Numbered from the stretch's first letter, positions 1 through 8,270 are shown. The stretch: DNA of 20,315 nt from an uncultured Muribaculaceae bacterium (GCA_910586475.1 CAJUHM010000042.1:1-20315), one strand, 5' to 3'. Notes: generated from the sequence alone by a model not told the origin. Translations and numbers: made by a program.

Positions 1-2
1 TC

Positions 3-182
3 CGTCAGTCCCGACTCCCCATCCTCGACCTCAGCGCCCCGCCCGACGAAGAAACCGCCGCACCGCCACAGGAAACCGCCATCATAATCCCCGCAGCCCC
101 ACAAAATATATTATCCCCCGACCCAGGCCACCCGCCGATCCTTCCCCTCTTCGCGCCACCCCGACGCGCCAGACCCTCCTGA
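3..182 (+). CDS. possible C-terminal end of a truncated proline-rich protein
   Basis: The third forward frame is open from the window edge to a TGA at 180-182 (59 codons). It reads as a Pro/Ala-rich, slightly acidic tail with a stretch like LSAPPDEETAAPPQETA. C- or G-ending codons are common, as in the neighbouring genes, but the second forward frame is also open to 219, so the coding call is weak. If real, it converges on the minus-strand lipoprotein pair at 350-1177, and the hairpin at 291-315 would lie between the two transcripts. I recognise no family in this fragment and assign no function. It could equally be non-coding GC-rich sequence. Confidence 0.3.
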   Translation, partial: RQSRLPILDLSAPPDEETAAPPQETAIIIPAAPQNILSPDPGHPPILPLFAPPRRARPS

Positions 183-290
183 GCGCCGCCGTATGCGCCC
201 GACGGCAGGCCTATGAGTAGACCGGACCGAAATACGGCAAGGCGTACTTTGACATTATGGTCCCCGATGCTGTGGTTCCTGAATGATAAT

Positions 291-315
291 AGGGTGAGCC
301 ATCTCGGCCCACCCT
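291..315. terminator. hairpin between convergent genes, possible bidirectional terminator
   Basis: AGGGTGAGCC and GGCCCACCCT form a ten-position stem (nine pairs plus one A-C mismatch) around a five-base loop. Neither side has a strong T-run: the plus-strand exit is ATTCCATC, the minus-strand exit ATTATCATT. It lies between the putative plus-strand gene end at 182 and the minus-strand gene end at 350, as expected for a shared terminator. The rest of 183-349 shows nothing I can support. Confidence 0.45.
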
Positions 316-349
316 ATTCCATCTATCCATGTATACGCTTTGGTTCTTG

Positions 350-781
350 TTAAAAGAAAAACCAGCGTTTTTTTGCTTTTTTCTTTTCCTGCGCGTTTGT
401 TTTGATGAGTTCGGCTTCTGTCGGTGTCATTTTGTGGAAGTTGGTATATTTGGCTGGAAAGCCGATGACAGTGACCGACCCGCCGCGGAAAATACCGCGT
501 TTCTTTACGATATACTGCGGATCGACAAGAACGTCGCCTCCGTTTTCTTTCAGAAGTTCAGCTTCGGTATTTTCCTTGATGGTCGACACCGATACAGGTT
601 TGAATGGATTATAGTTCCACGAATAGGTCTTTTCGGCCTTTGTCTCGTTGACATCCATGTCGGCGACCGTGAAATTGACAACCCTGGTCTCGACCGCTGC
701 TGTCGATGAGGTGTGGCGGACCGACGAACACGACGATAGCATCAGCAGACACGCCATTGACCCGATGATTTTTGCTTTCAT
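350..781 (-). CDS. small lipoprotein of unknown function (paralogue of the upstream gene)
   Basis: A 143-residue predicted lipoprotein. The N-terminus has Lys residues, a hydrophobic stretch and a lipobox LSSC, so Cys18 would be lipidated and the protein anchored in the envelope. The mature part begins CSSVRHTSST and closely parallels the product of 803-1177 (CSSIRHTSTT). Both share a later block DVLV..QY.VKK followed by a VTV.G(F/Y)PA.Y motif. This copy differs by a strongly basic and aromatic end, KKKAKKRWFFF. It lies 21 bases after its paralogue, so the two are probably cotranscribed. I do not recognise a named family. The fold could be a small beta-rich envelope protein, but that is a guess. 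Confidence 0.8.
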   Translation of the reverse strand: MKAKIIGSMACLLMLSSCSSVRHTSSTAAVETRVVNFTVADMDVNETKAEKTYSWNYNPFKPVSVSTIKENTEAELLKENGGDVLVDPQYIVKKRGIFRGGSVTVIGFPAKYTNFHKMTPTEAELIKTNAQEKKKAKKRWFFF

Positions 782-802
782 ATTGACTGGGGGATGTTGG
801 TT

Positions 803-1177
803 TTATTTGAGCGGAGTGACATTCACGTATGTTGCGGGATACCCTTCGACAGTAACGTATTTGATATTGTTGCGGCCGAAGAAATTGCGGGTCTTCTTGA
901 TCTCATACTGGAAACCGACAAGGACATCGGCGTTGCCGTTGGCTTTGAGTGCTTCTGCAACGGCTGTCGCGATAACGGCTTTCTGTCCGCACCGGCGCAC
1001 TGCTTTCTCCGGTTTGTAGGTAAACGAAATCTTCTTCTGGCTCACTTTGAGATCCGCCGTTGAGTTGCTGCGGATTTCAGTTTGGACAGGGATGGTAGTC
1101 GACGTGTGTCGGATCGAGCTGCATGATGCCAGACATAATGATGCGGTTGCCACTGCACAGATAAGTAATTTCTTCAT
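803..1177 (-). CDS. small lipoprotein of unknown function
   Basis: A 124-residue predicted lipoprotein with the leader MKKLLICAVATASLCLASC. The lipobox LASC puts the lipidated Cys at residue 19. After CSSIRHTSTT come a polar segment, a short amphipathic helix-like part (IATAVAEALKANGNADVLVG) and a C-terminal strand-like part ending VTVEGYPATYVNV. It is the upstream, first-transcribed member of a tandem paralogous pair. A Bacteroidetes -7 box, TACCTTTG, lies at 1223-1230 on the minus strand, giving a leader of roughly 40 bases. No enzyme motif is visible. An envelope-associated role follows from the lipobox; anything more specific would be invention. Confidence 0.82.
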   Translation of the reverse strand: MKKLLICAVATASLCLASCSSIRHTSTTIPVQTEIRSNSTADLKVSQKKISFTYKPEKAVRRCGQKAVIATAVAEALKANGNADVLVGFQYEIKKTRNFFGRNNIKYVTVEGYPATYVNVTPLK

Positions 1178-1222
1178 AATAATTGGTTTTTAGAAACTTG
1201 GTTAAGTGGTTTGTTTACCGCG

Positions 1223-1256
1223 CAAAGGTAATAAATATCGATAAAATACCCCCCCC
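1223..1256 (-). promoter_or_regulatory. promoter of the lipoprotein pair, with a G8 tract at the -33 position
   Basis: Read on the minus strand, TACCTTTG (1230-1223) matches the Bacteroidetes -7 consensus TAnnTTTG. Eighteen bases upstream, where a -33 TTTG would be expected, there is instead a run of eight G (plus-strand C8, 1249-1256). The rest of 1178-1391 holds AT-rich spacer and the korB terminator. Confidence 0.5.
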
Positions 1257-1314
1257 TATTAGTTAAATAAAGTTAACGCTTCGGTCAAATTTCTCAATTT
1301 TGTCGTTTCTGCAT

Positions 1315-1358
1315 AAAAAACGCTGGGTCATGTCGTTTTTCTTCGACATGCCACAGCG
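1315..1358 (-). terminator. rho-independent terminator of korAB
   Basis: The arms at 1321-1335 and 1344-1358 form a 15-position stem with two mismatches and a loop TTTTTCTT on the plus strand. On the minus strand the stem is followed at once by six T (plus-strand A run 1315-1320). It lies 34 bases past the korB stop and upstream of the lipoprotein promoter, separating the two transcription units. Confidence 0.82.
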
Positions 1359-1391
1359 TGTGTGAGGGCGATGCTTATTGATCGGCTGTCT

Positions 1392-2405
1392 CTATTTGAC
1401 CTCCCAGGTGTCGCCCGAAAGGATCATCGACCGCAGACTGTCGAAACCGTGCGCGGCCTGAACCTCACGCACCTGCTCTTCGACGGCATCGTTGTAGGTG
1501 ATCGATTCAACATCGCGGATCACTCCGACTGCAAGCGGAAGATCCCCTCCGTCCATCATCGCAAGCTGTTGGTGAAGGAAATTCGAAGGCGTGTGTGCGT
1601 CGTGGACGAGCACATCGTCGATCGTATAGGGGTCTTTGTCCAGATCGACGGCTTTCAGAAGGAATCCGTCCTGAACGAGCCCGCAGCGTTTATCCTTCCC
1701 GAAAAGCATCTTTTCGCCATGAACAAGATGGATTGTCCGGTCTGCACGGTATTCACGGTCCGTGATCGCAGAATGGATGCCATTGTTGTAGATAACGCAG
1801 TTCTGGAGTATCTCGCAGACTGAGGTGCCTTTGTGACGGGCGGCTGCGAGCAGTACCTCCTGTGTCGTGGCGAGCTCGACATCGATCGAACGTCCGAAAA
1901 AGTTCCCACGCGCTCCGAACACAAGTTCCGCCGGAATGAACGGATCCTCCGTCGTGCCGTAGGGCGAGGACTTCGAAACAAAGCCGCGATCAGAGGTCGG
2001 TGAATACTGTCCCTTCGTCAGACCGTAGATCTTGTTGTTGAAGATCAGGATATTGATGTCTATGTTGCGGCGCACGGCGTGGATGAAATGGTTTCCCCCG
2101 ATGGCAAGGCTGTCGCCGTCGCCCGAAATCTGCCACACGGTCATCTCCGGATTGCCGAGCTTAAAGCCCGTGGCGACTGCGGCCGCACGCCCGTGGATCG
2201 TATGGAAGCCATAGGTATTCATGTAGTAGGGGAGGCGGCTCGAGCATCCGATGCCCGAAATGACGGCCGTCTTTTCAGGTGCGACGCCGAGGGTCGCCAT
2301 CGTCTTGTGGAGCGAACTGAGGATCGCGTGGTCCCCGCATCCCGGACACCAGCGCACCGGCTGATCGCTCTTATAGTCTGCTGCGGTATATTTTGTCTCT
2401 TGCAT
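1392..2405 (-). CDS. korB: 2-oxoglutarate:ferredoxin oxidoreductase, beta (TPP-binding) subunit
   Basis: Catalytic beta subunit of the CoA-dependent enzyme that oxidatively decarboxylates 2-oxoglutarate to succinyl-CoA and passes electrons to ferredoxin in the cytoplasm. The 337 residues are the usual length. WCPGCGDH gives Cys20 and Cys23; with Cys54 (GIGCSSR) and probably Cys203 (EILQNC) these are the expected [4Fe-4S] ligands. The thiamine diphosphate/Mg motif GDGD is at residues 95-98, followed by the NNKIYGLTKGQYSPTS block typical of the Kor branch. It starts 6 bases after the korA stop and is followed by a strong terminator, so korA-korB is a two-gene operon. 2-Oxoglutarate is the likely substrate because of the similarity to KorB; another 2-oxoacid cannot be excluded from sequence alone. 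Confidence 0.93.
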   Translation of the reverse strand: MQETKYTAADYKSDQPVRWCPGCGDHAILSSLHKTMATLGVAPEKTAVISGIGCSSRLPYYMNTYGFHTIHGRAAAVATGFKLGNPEMTVWQISGDGDSLAIGGNHFIHAVRRNIDINILIFNNKIYGLTKGQYSPTSDRGFVSKSSPYGTTEDPFIPAELVFGARGNFFGRSIDVELATTQEVLLAAARHKGTSVCEILQNCVIYNNGIHSAITDREYRADRTIHLVHGEKMLFGKDKRCGLVQDGFLLKAVDLDKDPYTIDDVLVHDAHTPSNFLHQQLAMMDGGDLPLAVGVIRDVESITYNDAVEEQVREVQAAHGFDSLRSMILSGDTWEVK

Positions 2406-2411
2406 GGCTCG

Positions 2412-4259
2412 TTAGTCAATGAGTTGTTTGACTGCCTCGGCAACCTCTTCGACAAGGAAGGGCTGACCTTGGATTTTGTTGATTCTCGCAATCTCCGTTT
2501 TCGGGAAACGTGCCTGGAGATAATCGGCAAGCATTCCTGTGTTCAGCTCGGCGACAATGACCTTCTTGTAGCGCGACAGGACATCCCCCGTGTTGGCGGG
2601 AAGCGGGTTGATATAGCGCAGCTGAGCGAAGTCTGTCTTGATACCCTGGCGACACAGTTCCGTCGCGGCTGTACGCAGGTGGCCGTACGTTCCTCCCCAC
2701 CCAAGAAGTAGAACCTCTGCATCCCCGGCGCCGATTACTTCGAGTTCCGGAATGTCGTTGGCGATACGGGCGATTTTCTCACGCCGCGTCTCGATCATCT
2801 TCTCGTGGTTTTCTGGATCATTGCTCAGCGCCCCGGTCTTGTAATCCTTCTCGAGACCTCCAAGACGGTGGGTAGCCCCCTTCGTCCCGGGAATAGCCCA
2901 GTAGCGCACCTTGTTATCCTCGTTGCGGTCATATGGCTGCCAGCCGGCTGCCAGCTGTTCATCCGTGACATAGGGAGGGACAATGGCTGGATACTCGTCT
3001 GCCTCGGGAATGCGCCATGCCGACGATCCGTTGCCGATAAAGGCATCCGTCAGTAGGATCACGGGCGTCATATGCTCGATGGAGATACGCGCAGCCTCAA
3101 ATGCCATTTTGAAGCAGTCGGTTGGCGAGGCCGGAGCCACGACTGCGACCGGTGATTCGCCGTTGCGGCCGTAGAGCGCCTGAAGCAGGTCGGTCTGTTC
3201 GGTTTTCGTCGGAAGCCCGGTCGACGGCCCGCCGCGCTGCACGTCGATGATGACAAGCGGAAGTTCGGCCATCACTGCCAGACCGATACCCTCGCTCTTC
3301 AGTGCAAGCCCCGGACCCGAGGTCGAAGTGACCGCAAGGTTGCCCGCAAATGATGCGCCGATGGCCGAGCAGACCCCGGCGATCTCATCCTCCATCTGAA
3401 CGGCTTTGACCCCGAGGTCTTTGCGCTTTGCAAGCTCATGGAGTATATCTGTGGCCGGTGTGATCGGATAGCTTCCCAGAAACAGCGGACGACCGCTCTT
3501 CTCCGACGCCATGATCAGACCCCACGCCGTGGCGGTGTTCCCGTTGATGTCTGTATAGATGCCTTTGCGGGCCTCTTTTGTCTCGATGCGGTAGGTCGAT
3601 ACGGAAGCATGGCTGTTTGCTCCATAGTCGTAACCCGCACGGAGAACCTTGGAGTTCGCCTCATAGATCGCCGGCTTGCGCGCAAACTTCTTCTTGATGA
3701 AATGATCGACGCTGTCCATCGGACGGTCGAAGAGCCAGCAGACAAGGCCGAGGGCAAGGAAGTTACGGCATTTTGTGACCGCCTTGTTATCGAGACCGCT
3801 GTCAGAAAGTGCTGCCTTGGTAAGAGTCGTCACAGGCACAAGAAGGACATTTTCCTTGTTGATGCCCAGCTCTGCAAACGGATCATCTGTTGTGAACTTG
3901 GCTTTTTCGAGATCGCTCGCCTTGAACGAGTCTACGTCGGCGATGATCACGCCGCCGTGTTTGAGATGACGCACATTCTGTTTAAGTGCCGCCGGATTCA
4001 TGGCCACGAGTACGTCACATTTGTCGCCGGGGGTGTGCACGTCTGTTCCGACGCTCACCTGGAAGCCCGAAACGCCTCCGAGGGAACCTTGCGGAGCGCG
4101 GATCTCGGCCGGATAGTCGGGAAACGTCGAAACTTCGTTTCCTAACCCTGCCGAAACATTGGTGAAAATGTTGCCGACCAGCTGCATTCCGTCGCCGGAA
4201 TCGCCGGAAAAGCGAATGACAACTTTCTCCATGGTCTTGACGCTTGTTTCTGCTAACAT
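2412..4259 (-). CDS. korA: 2-oxoglutarate:ferredoxin oxidoreductase, fused gamma-alpha subunit
   Basis: About 615 residues with the gamma domain fused in front of the alpha domain, the usual arrangement for two-subunit KorAB. The gamma part (about residues 10-195) has IRFSGDSGDGMQLVGN and PAEIRAPQGSLGGVSGFQV. The alpha part follows, with GSYPITPATDILHELA, a QMEDEIAGVCSAIGASFAG stretch and the TSTSGPGLALKSEG block. A frame opening at 4346 would add about 29 residues, but the -7 promoter box at 4344-4351 overlaps that ATG. I therefore take the ATG at 4257-4259 (MLAETSVKTMEKVVIRF); the Met at 4230-4232 is also possible. The alpha/gamma polypeptide pairs with KorB, encoded 6 bases downstream. The complex feeds succinyl-CoA synthesis or, run backwards, reductive carboxylation. 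Confidence 0.92.
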   Translation of the reverse strand: MLAETSVKTMEKVVIRFSGDSGDGMQLVGNIFTNVSAGLGNEVSTFPDYPAEIRAPQGSLGGVSGFQVSVGTDVHTPGDKCDVLVAMNPAALKQNVRHLKHGGVIIADVDSFKASDLEKAKFTTDDPFAELGINKENVLLVPVTTLTKAALSDSGLDNKAVTKCRNFLALGLVCWLFDRPMDSVDHFIKKKFARKPAIYEANSKVLRAGYDYGANSHASVSTYRIETKEARKGIYTDINGNTATAWGLIMASEKSGRPLFLGSYPITPATDILHELAKRKDLGVKAVQMEDEIAGVCSAIGASFAGNLAVTSTSGPGLALKSEGIGLAVMAELPLVIIDVQRGGPSTGLPTKTEQTDLLQALYGRNGESPVAVVAPASPTDCFKMAFEAARISIEHMTPVILLTDAFIGNGSSAWRIPEADEYPAIVPPYVTDEQLAAGWQPYDRNEDNKVRYWAIPGTKGATHRLGGLEKDYKTGALSNDPENHEKMIETRREKIARIANDIPELEVIGAGDAEVLLLGWGGTYGHLRTAATELCRQGIKTDFAQLRYINPLPANTGDVLSRYKKVIVAELNTGMLADYLQARFPKTEIARINKIQGQPFLVEEVAEAVKQLID

Positions 4260-4308
4260 GGGAATTGAGTGTTGTATGGTAATGGTATGTTTAAGTTTTT
4301 TCTTCAGT

Positions 4309-4351
4309 CGCGCCCGGCTGTTTGGGCGCGGTGATCGTCTCGGCAAAAGTA
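4309..4351 (-). promoter_or_regulatory. korA promoter (-7 box) and 5'-end stem-loop
   Basis: TACTTTTG (minus strand, 4351-4344) matches TAnnTTTG. The nearest TTTG upstream (4367-4370) is only 15 bases away, so the -33 element is doubtful. A perfect 7-bp GC stem (CGCGCCC/GGGCGCG, 4309-4315 with 4324-4330, 8-base loop) would form within about 10-15 bases of the predicted mRNA 5' end. It is followed by an A-rich leader to the ATG at 4259. There is no T-run after it, so it is not a terminator. Confidence 0.5.
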
Positions 4352-4400
4352 GCTAAAAAAATGATTCAAACCATCCTTATTGTCAAAAATAAATGTTTTC

Positions 4401-5597
4401 TCAGTCCGTAAGTGCCGCAAGCGCGTTGGCAATGCGTCTGAGGGCCTCTTTGATCAGTTCGTCTGAAGTCGCATAGCTCAGGCGGATATAACCCGGAAGA
4501 CAGAAGGCTGCCCCGTCTACCGTCGCGACATGAGCCTCCTCAAGAAGATACATCGTCAGATCGCCGCTGCTTTTGATCTCTCTATCGCCGAATCGCTTGC
4601 CGATGAATGAGGAAACCTCCGGGAAGAGATAGAAAGCGCCCTGAGGCTTGTTGACCTTAAGCCCGGGGATTTGCGATGCCAGTTCGACAACGAGATCTCT
4701 GCGCCGCTCGAATGCCTTTCTCATATCCTCGACGCAATCCTGCGGACCCGTGTAGGCCGCTTCTGCTGCTTTCTGCGCGATCGATGACGAGCCGGAGGTG
4801 TACTGGCCCTGGAGCTTGGTGCAGGCCTTGGCGATTGACAGTGGACCTGCCATGAACCCTATGCGCCAGCCTGTCATGGCATAGGCTTTCGAGACTCCGT
4901 TGATCACAACCGTGCGGTCGGCGATCTCCTTGAACGTTGCCATTGACGTATAGCTCCCTGTGAAATTGATGTGGCGGTAGATCTCGTCTGAGAGAACGAG
5001 GATCTGCGGATAGTCCTTCAGAACATCGACAAGTCCCTCAAGCTCCTCTCGGGTATAGACCGAACCGGTCGGATTCGAGGGTGAGCAGATGAGCACCATC
5101 CGTGTTCGCGGAGTGATAGCCTCGCGGAGTTGCGCCGGTGTGATCTTGAAATCCTGTTCGATTGTTGCCGGAACGGTCACTGTGACTCCTTCGGCCAGTT
5201 TGACCATTTCGACATAGCTCACCCATGCAGGAGTAGGGATGACAACCTCGTCGCCCGGATTGATTGTCGAAAGTATGACATTACACAGCGCCTGCTTCGC
5301 TCCGCCCGAAACAACAATCTGTTCCGGCTTGAAATCCACGCCTTCCGTTGCCTTCATATTCTCGCAGATTGCTTTGCGAAGCGACATGTAGCCGGCTACC
5401 GGAGAATAGAATGTGAAATTCTCGTCGATGGCCTTCTTGGCTGCGTCCTTGATGAAGTCGGGTGTGTTGAAATCTGGTTCGCCTACCGAAAGGTTGATGA
5501 CGTCGACACCGCGGGCGCGGAGTTCGTTGCTGCGCTGCGACATTGCAAGCGTTGCCGAAGCTGCCAGCGAATTGATCCTTTGAGAAATCTGAAGCAT
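4401..5597 (-). CDS. pyridoxal-phosphate aminotransferase, class I (aspartate aminotransferase-like)
   Basis: A 398-residue fold-type I PLP enzyme of the aspartate aminotransferase I-gamma/AspB group, cytosolic. It carries VDVINLSVGEPDFNTPDFI near the N-terminus, SGGAKQALCNVI in the cofactor phosphate region, SPSNPTGSVYTREEL, and SDEIYRHINF. The Schiff-base lysine is Lys237 in NGVSKAYAMTGWRIGF, and the substrate-carboxylate Arg lies in the C-terminal IRLSYATS. The likely reaction is aspartate + 2-oxoglutarate to oxaloacetate + glutamate, though this subgroup often has broad or prephenate activity. It begins only 15 bases after mutS and is probably cotranscribed with it. No terminator is evident after its stop, so some read-through into korA is possible although korA has its own promoter. 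Confidence 0.9.
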   Translation of the reverse strand: MLQISQRINSLAASATLAMSQRSNELRARGVDVINLSVGEPDFNTPDFIKDAAKKAIDENFTFYSPVAGYMSLRKAICENMKATEGVDFKPEQIVVSGGAKQALCNVILSTINPGDEVVIPTPAWVSYVEMVKLAEGVTVTVPATIEQDFKITPAQLREAITPRTRMVLICSPSNPTGSVYTREELEGLVDVLKDYPQILVLSDEIYRHINFTGSYTSMATFKEIADRTVVINGVSKAYAMTGWRIGFMAGPLSIAKACTKLQGQYTSGSSSIAQKAAEAAYTGPQDCVEDMRKAFERRRDLVVELASQIPGLKVNKPQGAFYLFPEVSSFIGKRFGDREIKSSGDLTMYLLEEAHVATVDGAAFCLPGYIRLSYATSDELIKEALRRIANALAALTD

Positions 5598-5612
5598 AAT
5601 TCTTATAATGGT

Positions 5613-8246
5613 TTATTGGTTTTTTCCTGTCAGAATGGAGCGTATCTGGTTGAGTTTGTTGAGCGCCGCGACCGGTGTCAGATTATTGATGTCGATTCCG
5701 ATTATCTCGTCGCGGATCTGGCTCAGTACCGGATCGTCGAGCTGGAAGAATGACATCTGCACTCCTTTTTCTTCGACCTTGGCCGGTTTGACTCGCGGTC
5801 CGTTACCGGCTTCTGCATCGCTGTCGTTGCCTCGCACCTTCTCGAGGTCGGCCAGCACGCTGTCCGCACGCTTGACGATCGTCGATGGCATACCCGCAAG
5901 CTTCGCTACATGGATTCCGAACGAGTGCGCAGATCCTCCCTTGACCAGTTTGCGGAGGAACACGACCCGGTTGCCCGATTCCTTGACCGAGACATTATAG
6001 TTCTCGATCCTCTCGAACGATGCTTCCATGTCGTTGAGCTCGTGATAATGGGTGGCGAAGAGGGTCTTCGGATGAATCCCGCGGTAGTTGTGGATATGTT
6101 CGACGATTGCCCAGGCGATTGAGATGCCGTCGTAGGTCGACGTCCCTCGTCCGAGTTCGTCGAACAGGATCAGAGAGCGTTCGCTCATATTGTTGAGGAT
6201 CGATGCCGCTTCGTTCATCTCGACCATGAAGGTCGACTCCCCGTGGGAGATGTTGTCGCTTGCACCGACACGTGTGAAAATCTTGTCCACAACGCCTATA
6301 TGCGCGCTCTCCGCTGCCACAAAGCAGCCGATCTGGGCCATCAGCACGTTGAGTGCCGTCTGACGCAGAAGCGCCGACTTGCCCGACATGTTTGGGCCCG
6401 TGATCATCATTATCTGGGTCCCCGTGTTCGACAGCCTGACGGTGTTGGTGATGTATGGTTCCCCGGCAGGCAGCTCGCGCTCGATGACCGGATGCCGGCC
6501 CTCGATGATCTCGATTTCCAGCGACGTGTCGACGACCGGACGGTTGTAGCGGTTCTCAAGAGCCGCCCGGGTGAACGCGAGCAGGCAGTCAAGACGTGCC
6601 AGAAGTGACGAATCGAGAAGTATCGCCTGGACATATTGCGTTACCGCGCTGACAAGCGATGCATAGAGTCGCGCCTCGATCGCCGCGATCTTTTCCTGTG
6701 CGCCCAGAATCTTTTCCTCATACTCCTTGAGCTCCTGGGTGATATATCGTTCGGCATTGACAAGGGTCTGTTTCCTTACCCATTCCGCCGGGACCTTGTC
6801 TTTGTGGGTGTTGGTGACCTCAATGTAGTAGCCGAAAACATTGTTGAACCCGATTTTGAGGCTCGTGATGCCCGTAGCCTGACTTTCACGTGCCTGCAGC
6901 TGCATCAGATAGTCCTTGCCGGAGTAGGCGATATGGCGCAGTTCGTCAAGCTCGGCGTCGACCCCTTCGCGGAACACTGTGCCGCGGTTCAGCGCTATCG
7001 GGGCGTCTTCGATGATCTCCCGTGCGATTCTGTCGCGGATACCCGAACAGGGATTGAGCTGTTCGCCGATTGCCGAAAGGGTCTCGTCGCCTGCTCCCTC
7101 GCAGATTGCCTTGATCGGGACAATCGTTTCGAGCGATTTGCGGAGCTGAACGAGTTCGCGCGGAGTGATGCGGCCGACAGCGGCTTTCGAGATGAGGCGT
7201 TCCATATCGCCGGTCTGCTCCAGAGAGCTTCTGACTTCGTCGCGCTCGCCTGGATTGCGGAAGAAATACTCGACGACATCCAGACGCGAATTGATGGCGG
7301 AAGCATCCTTCAGCGGAAACAGAATCCATCGTCTCATCAGACGCGCTCCCATCGGGCTGACTGTCCGGTCTATGACATTAAGAAGGCTCTTCCCGTCATG
7401 GGCCATCGATTCGACAAGCTCAAGGTTGCGGACTGTGAAATCGTCGAGGCGCACGTAGCGGTCCTCTTCTATGCGGCCGATCGATGTGATATGGCTCGTG
7501 CGTTTGTGGTTGGTCAGATCGAGATAATGGAGGATCGCACCCGCGGCGATGATCGCATTGGGCTGGCGGTCAATGCCGAAGCCTTTCAGCGAGCCTGTCT
7601 CGAACTGCTTCAGAAGCCGGTCAAGGGCGGTCGCTTCGGTGAAGATCCAGTCGTCGAGCTCAAAGTTGAGATAGCGGGTCGCTATCGACTGTTCGAAGTC
7701 ACGTTTCTTCCCCCTTTCGACTAGAACCTCTTTCGGAGCGAACTTGGTCAGGAGTTTCTCGACATAGTCCGGAGCGCCTTCCGCTGCCAGGAACTCGCCG
7801 GTCGATATGTCGAGGAAGGCGATGCCCCAAAGGTTGCGGGTGATGTGTATTGCCGCAAGAAAGTTGTTTTCTCGGTGGTCGAGGATGTTGTCATTGACTG
7901 CCACGCCGGGAGTGACCAGTTCTGTGATCCCTCTCTTGACGAGCTTCTTTGTGAGTTTCGGATCCTCGAGCTGTTCGCAGATCGCCACACGTTTGCCTGC
8001 TCTGACAAGCTTCGGTAGGTAGGTGTCGAGCGCATGGTGGGGAAAGCCTGCCAGTTCTACGGACTGGGCTGAACCGTTGGCCCGTCGGGTCAGTGTGATC
8101 CCGAGGATTTCCGACGCTGCGATGGCGTCGTCGCAGAAAGTTTCGTAAAAGTCGCCGACACGGAAAAGAAGCACAGCGTCGGGATGTTTCTGTTTCATCT
8201 CGAAATACTGCTTCATCAGAGGCGTCTCAACTACTTTCTTTCCCAT
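5613..8246 (-). CDS. mutS: DNA mismatch repair ATPase MutS
   Basis: Recognises base mismatches and small loops as a dimer and, with MutL, starts post-replicative repair. The 877 residues are full length for MutS1. The N-terminal mismatch-binding domain has GDFYETF with the Phe33-x-Glu35 pair that wedges into the mismatch. The connector, lever and clamp domains fill the middle. The ATPase has Walker A GPNMSGKS (617-624, Lys623) and Walker B LILFDELGRGTSTYDG (Asp696-Glu697), followed by the FATHYHEL block. The C-terminus keeps a short dimerisation-type tail ending LNQIRSIL. The AspAT-like gene follows 15 bases downstream. Upstream, 84 bases separate it from metY and hold an inverted repeat around a weak -7 box. 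Confidence 0.97.
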   Translation of the reverse strand: MGKKVVETPLMKQYFEMKQKHPDAVLLFRVGDFYETFCDDAIAASEILGITLTRRANGSAQSVELAGFPHHALDTYLPKLVRAGKRVAICEQLEDPKLTKKLVKRGITELVTPGVAVNDNILDHRENNFLAAIHITRNLWGIAFLDISTGEFLAAEGAPDYVEKLLTKFAPKEVLVERGKKRDFEQSIATRYLNFELDDWIFTEATALDRLLKQFETGSLKGFGIDRQPNAIIAAGAILHYLDLTNHKRTSHITSIGRIEEDRYVRLDDFTVRNLELVESMAHDGKSLLNVIDRTVSPMGARLMRRWILFPLKDASAINSRLDVVEYFFRNPGERDEVRSSLEQTGDMERLISKAAVGRITPRELVQLRKSLETIVPIKAICEGAGDETLSAIGEQLNPCSGIRDRIAREIIEDAPIALNRGTVFREGVDAELDELRHIAYSGKDYLMQLQARESQATGITSLKIGFNNVFGYYIEVTNTHKDKVPAEWVRKQTLVNAERYITQELKEYEEKILGAQEKIAAIEARLYASLVSAVTQYVQAILLDSSLLARLDCLLAFTRAALENRYNRPVVDTSLEIEIIEGRHPVIERELPAGEPYITNTVRLSNTGTQIMMITGPNMSGKSALLRQTALNVLMAQIGCFVAAESAHIGVVDKIFTRVGASDNISHGESTFMVEMNEAASILNNMSERSLILFDELGRGTSTYDGISIAWAIVEHIHNYRGIHPKTLFATHYHELNDMEASFERIENYNVSVKESGNRVVFLRKLVKGGSAHSFGIHVAKLAGMPSTIVKRADSVLADLEKVRGNDSDAEAGNGPRVKPAKVEEKGVQMSFFQLDDPVLSQIRDEIIGIDINNLTPVAALNKLNQIRSILTGKNQ

Positions 8247-8270
8247 TGTCGGATGGCTTTTGTTATGCTT

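Noticed and set aside
1..219. Second forward frame open across the left edge
   Set aside because: Its translation is an Arg/Pro/His-rich string typical of an off-frame GC-rich reading. The third frame looks more protein-like, and even that is uncertain.
3438..4145. A 235-codon open frame antisense to korA
   Set aside because: It is a shadow of the conserved korA sequence; no recognisable motifs and no promoter of its own.
4260..4346. N-terminal extension of korA from an ATG at 4346
   Set aside because: The extension is basic and low-complexity (RRSPRPNSRARLKKK), is not part of the Kor family, and its start overlaps the -7 box at 4344-4351.
4367..4370. TTTG upstream of the korA -7 box as a -33 element
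   Set aside because: The spacing of 15 bases is too short compared with the usual 19-21.
6636..7724. A 362-codon open frame antisense to mutS
   Set aside because: It lies wholly inside the certain mutS gene, and its translation has no domain-like order. GC-rich codons of the sense gene leave the opposite frame free of stops.
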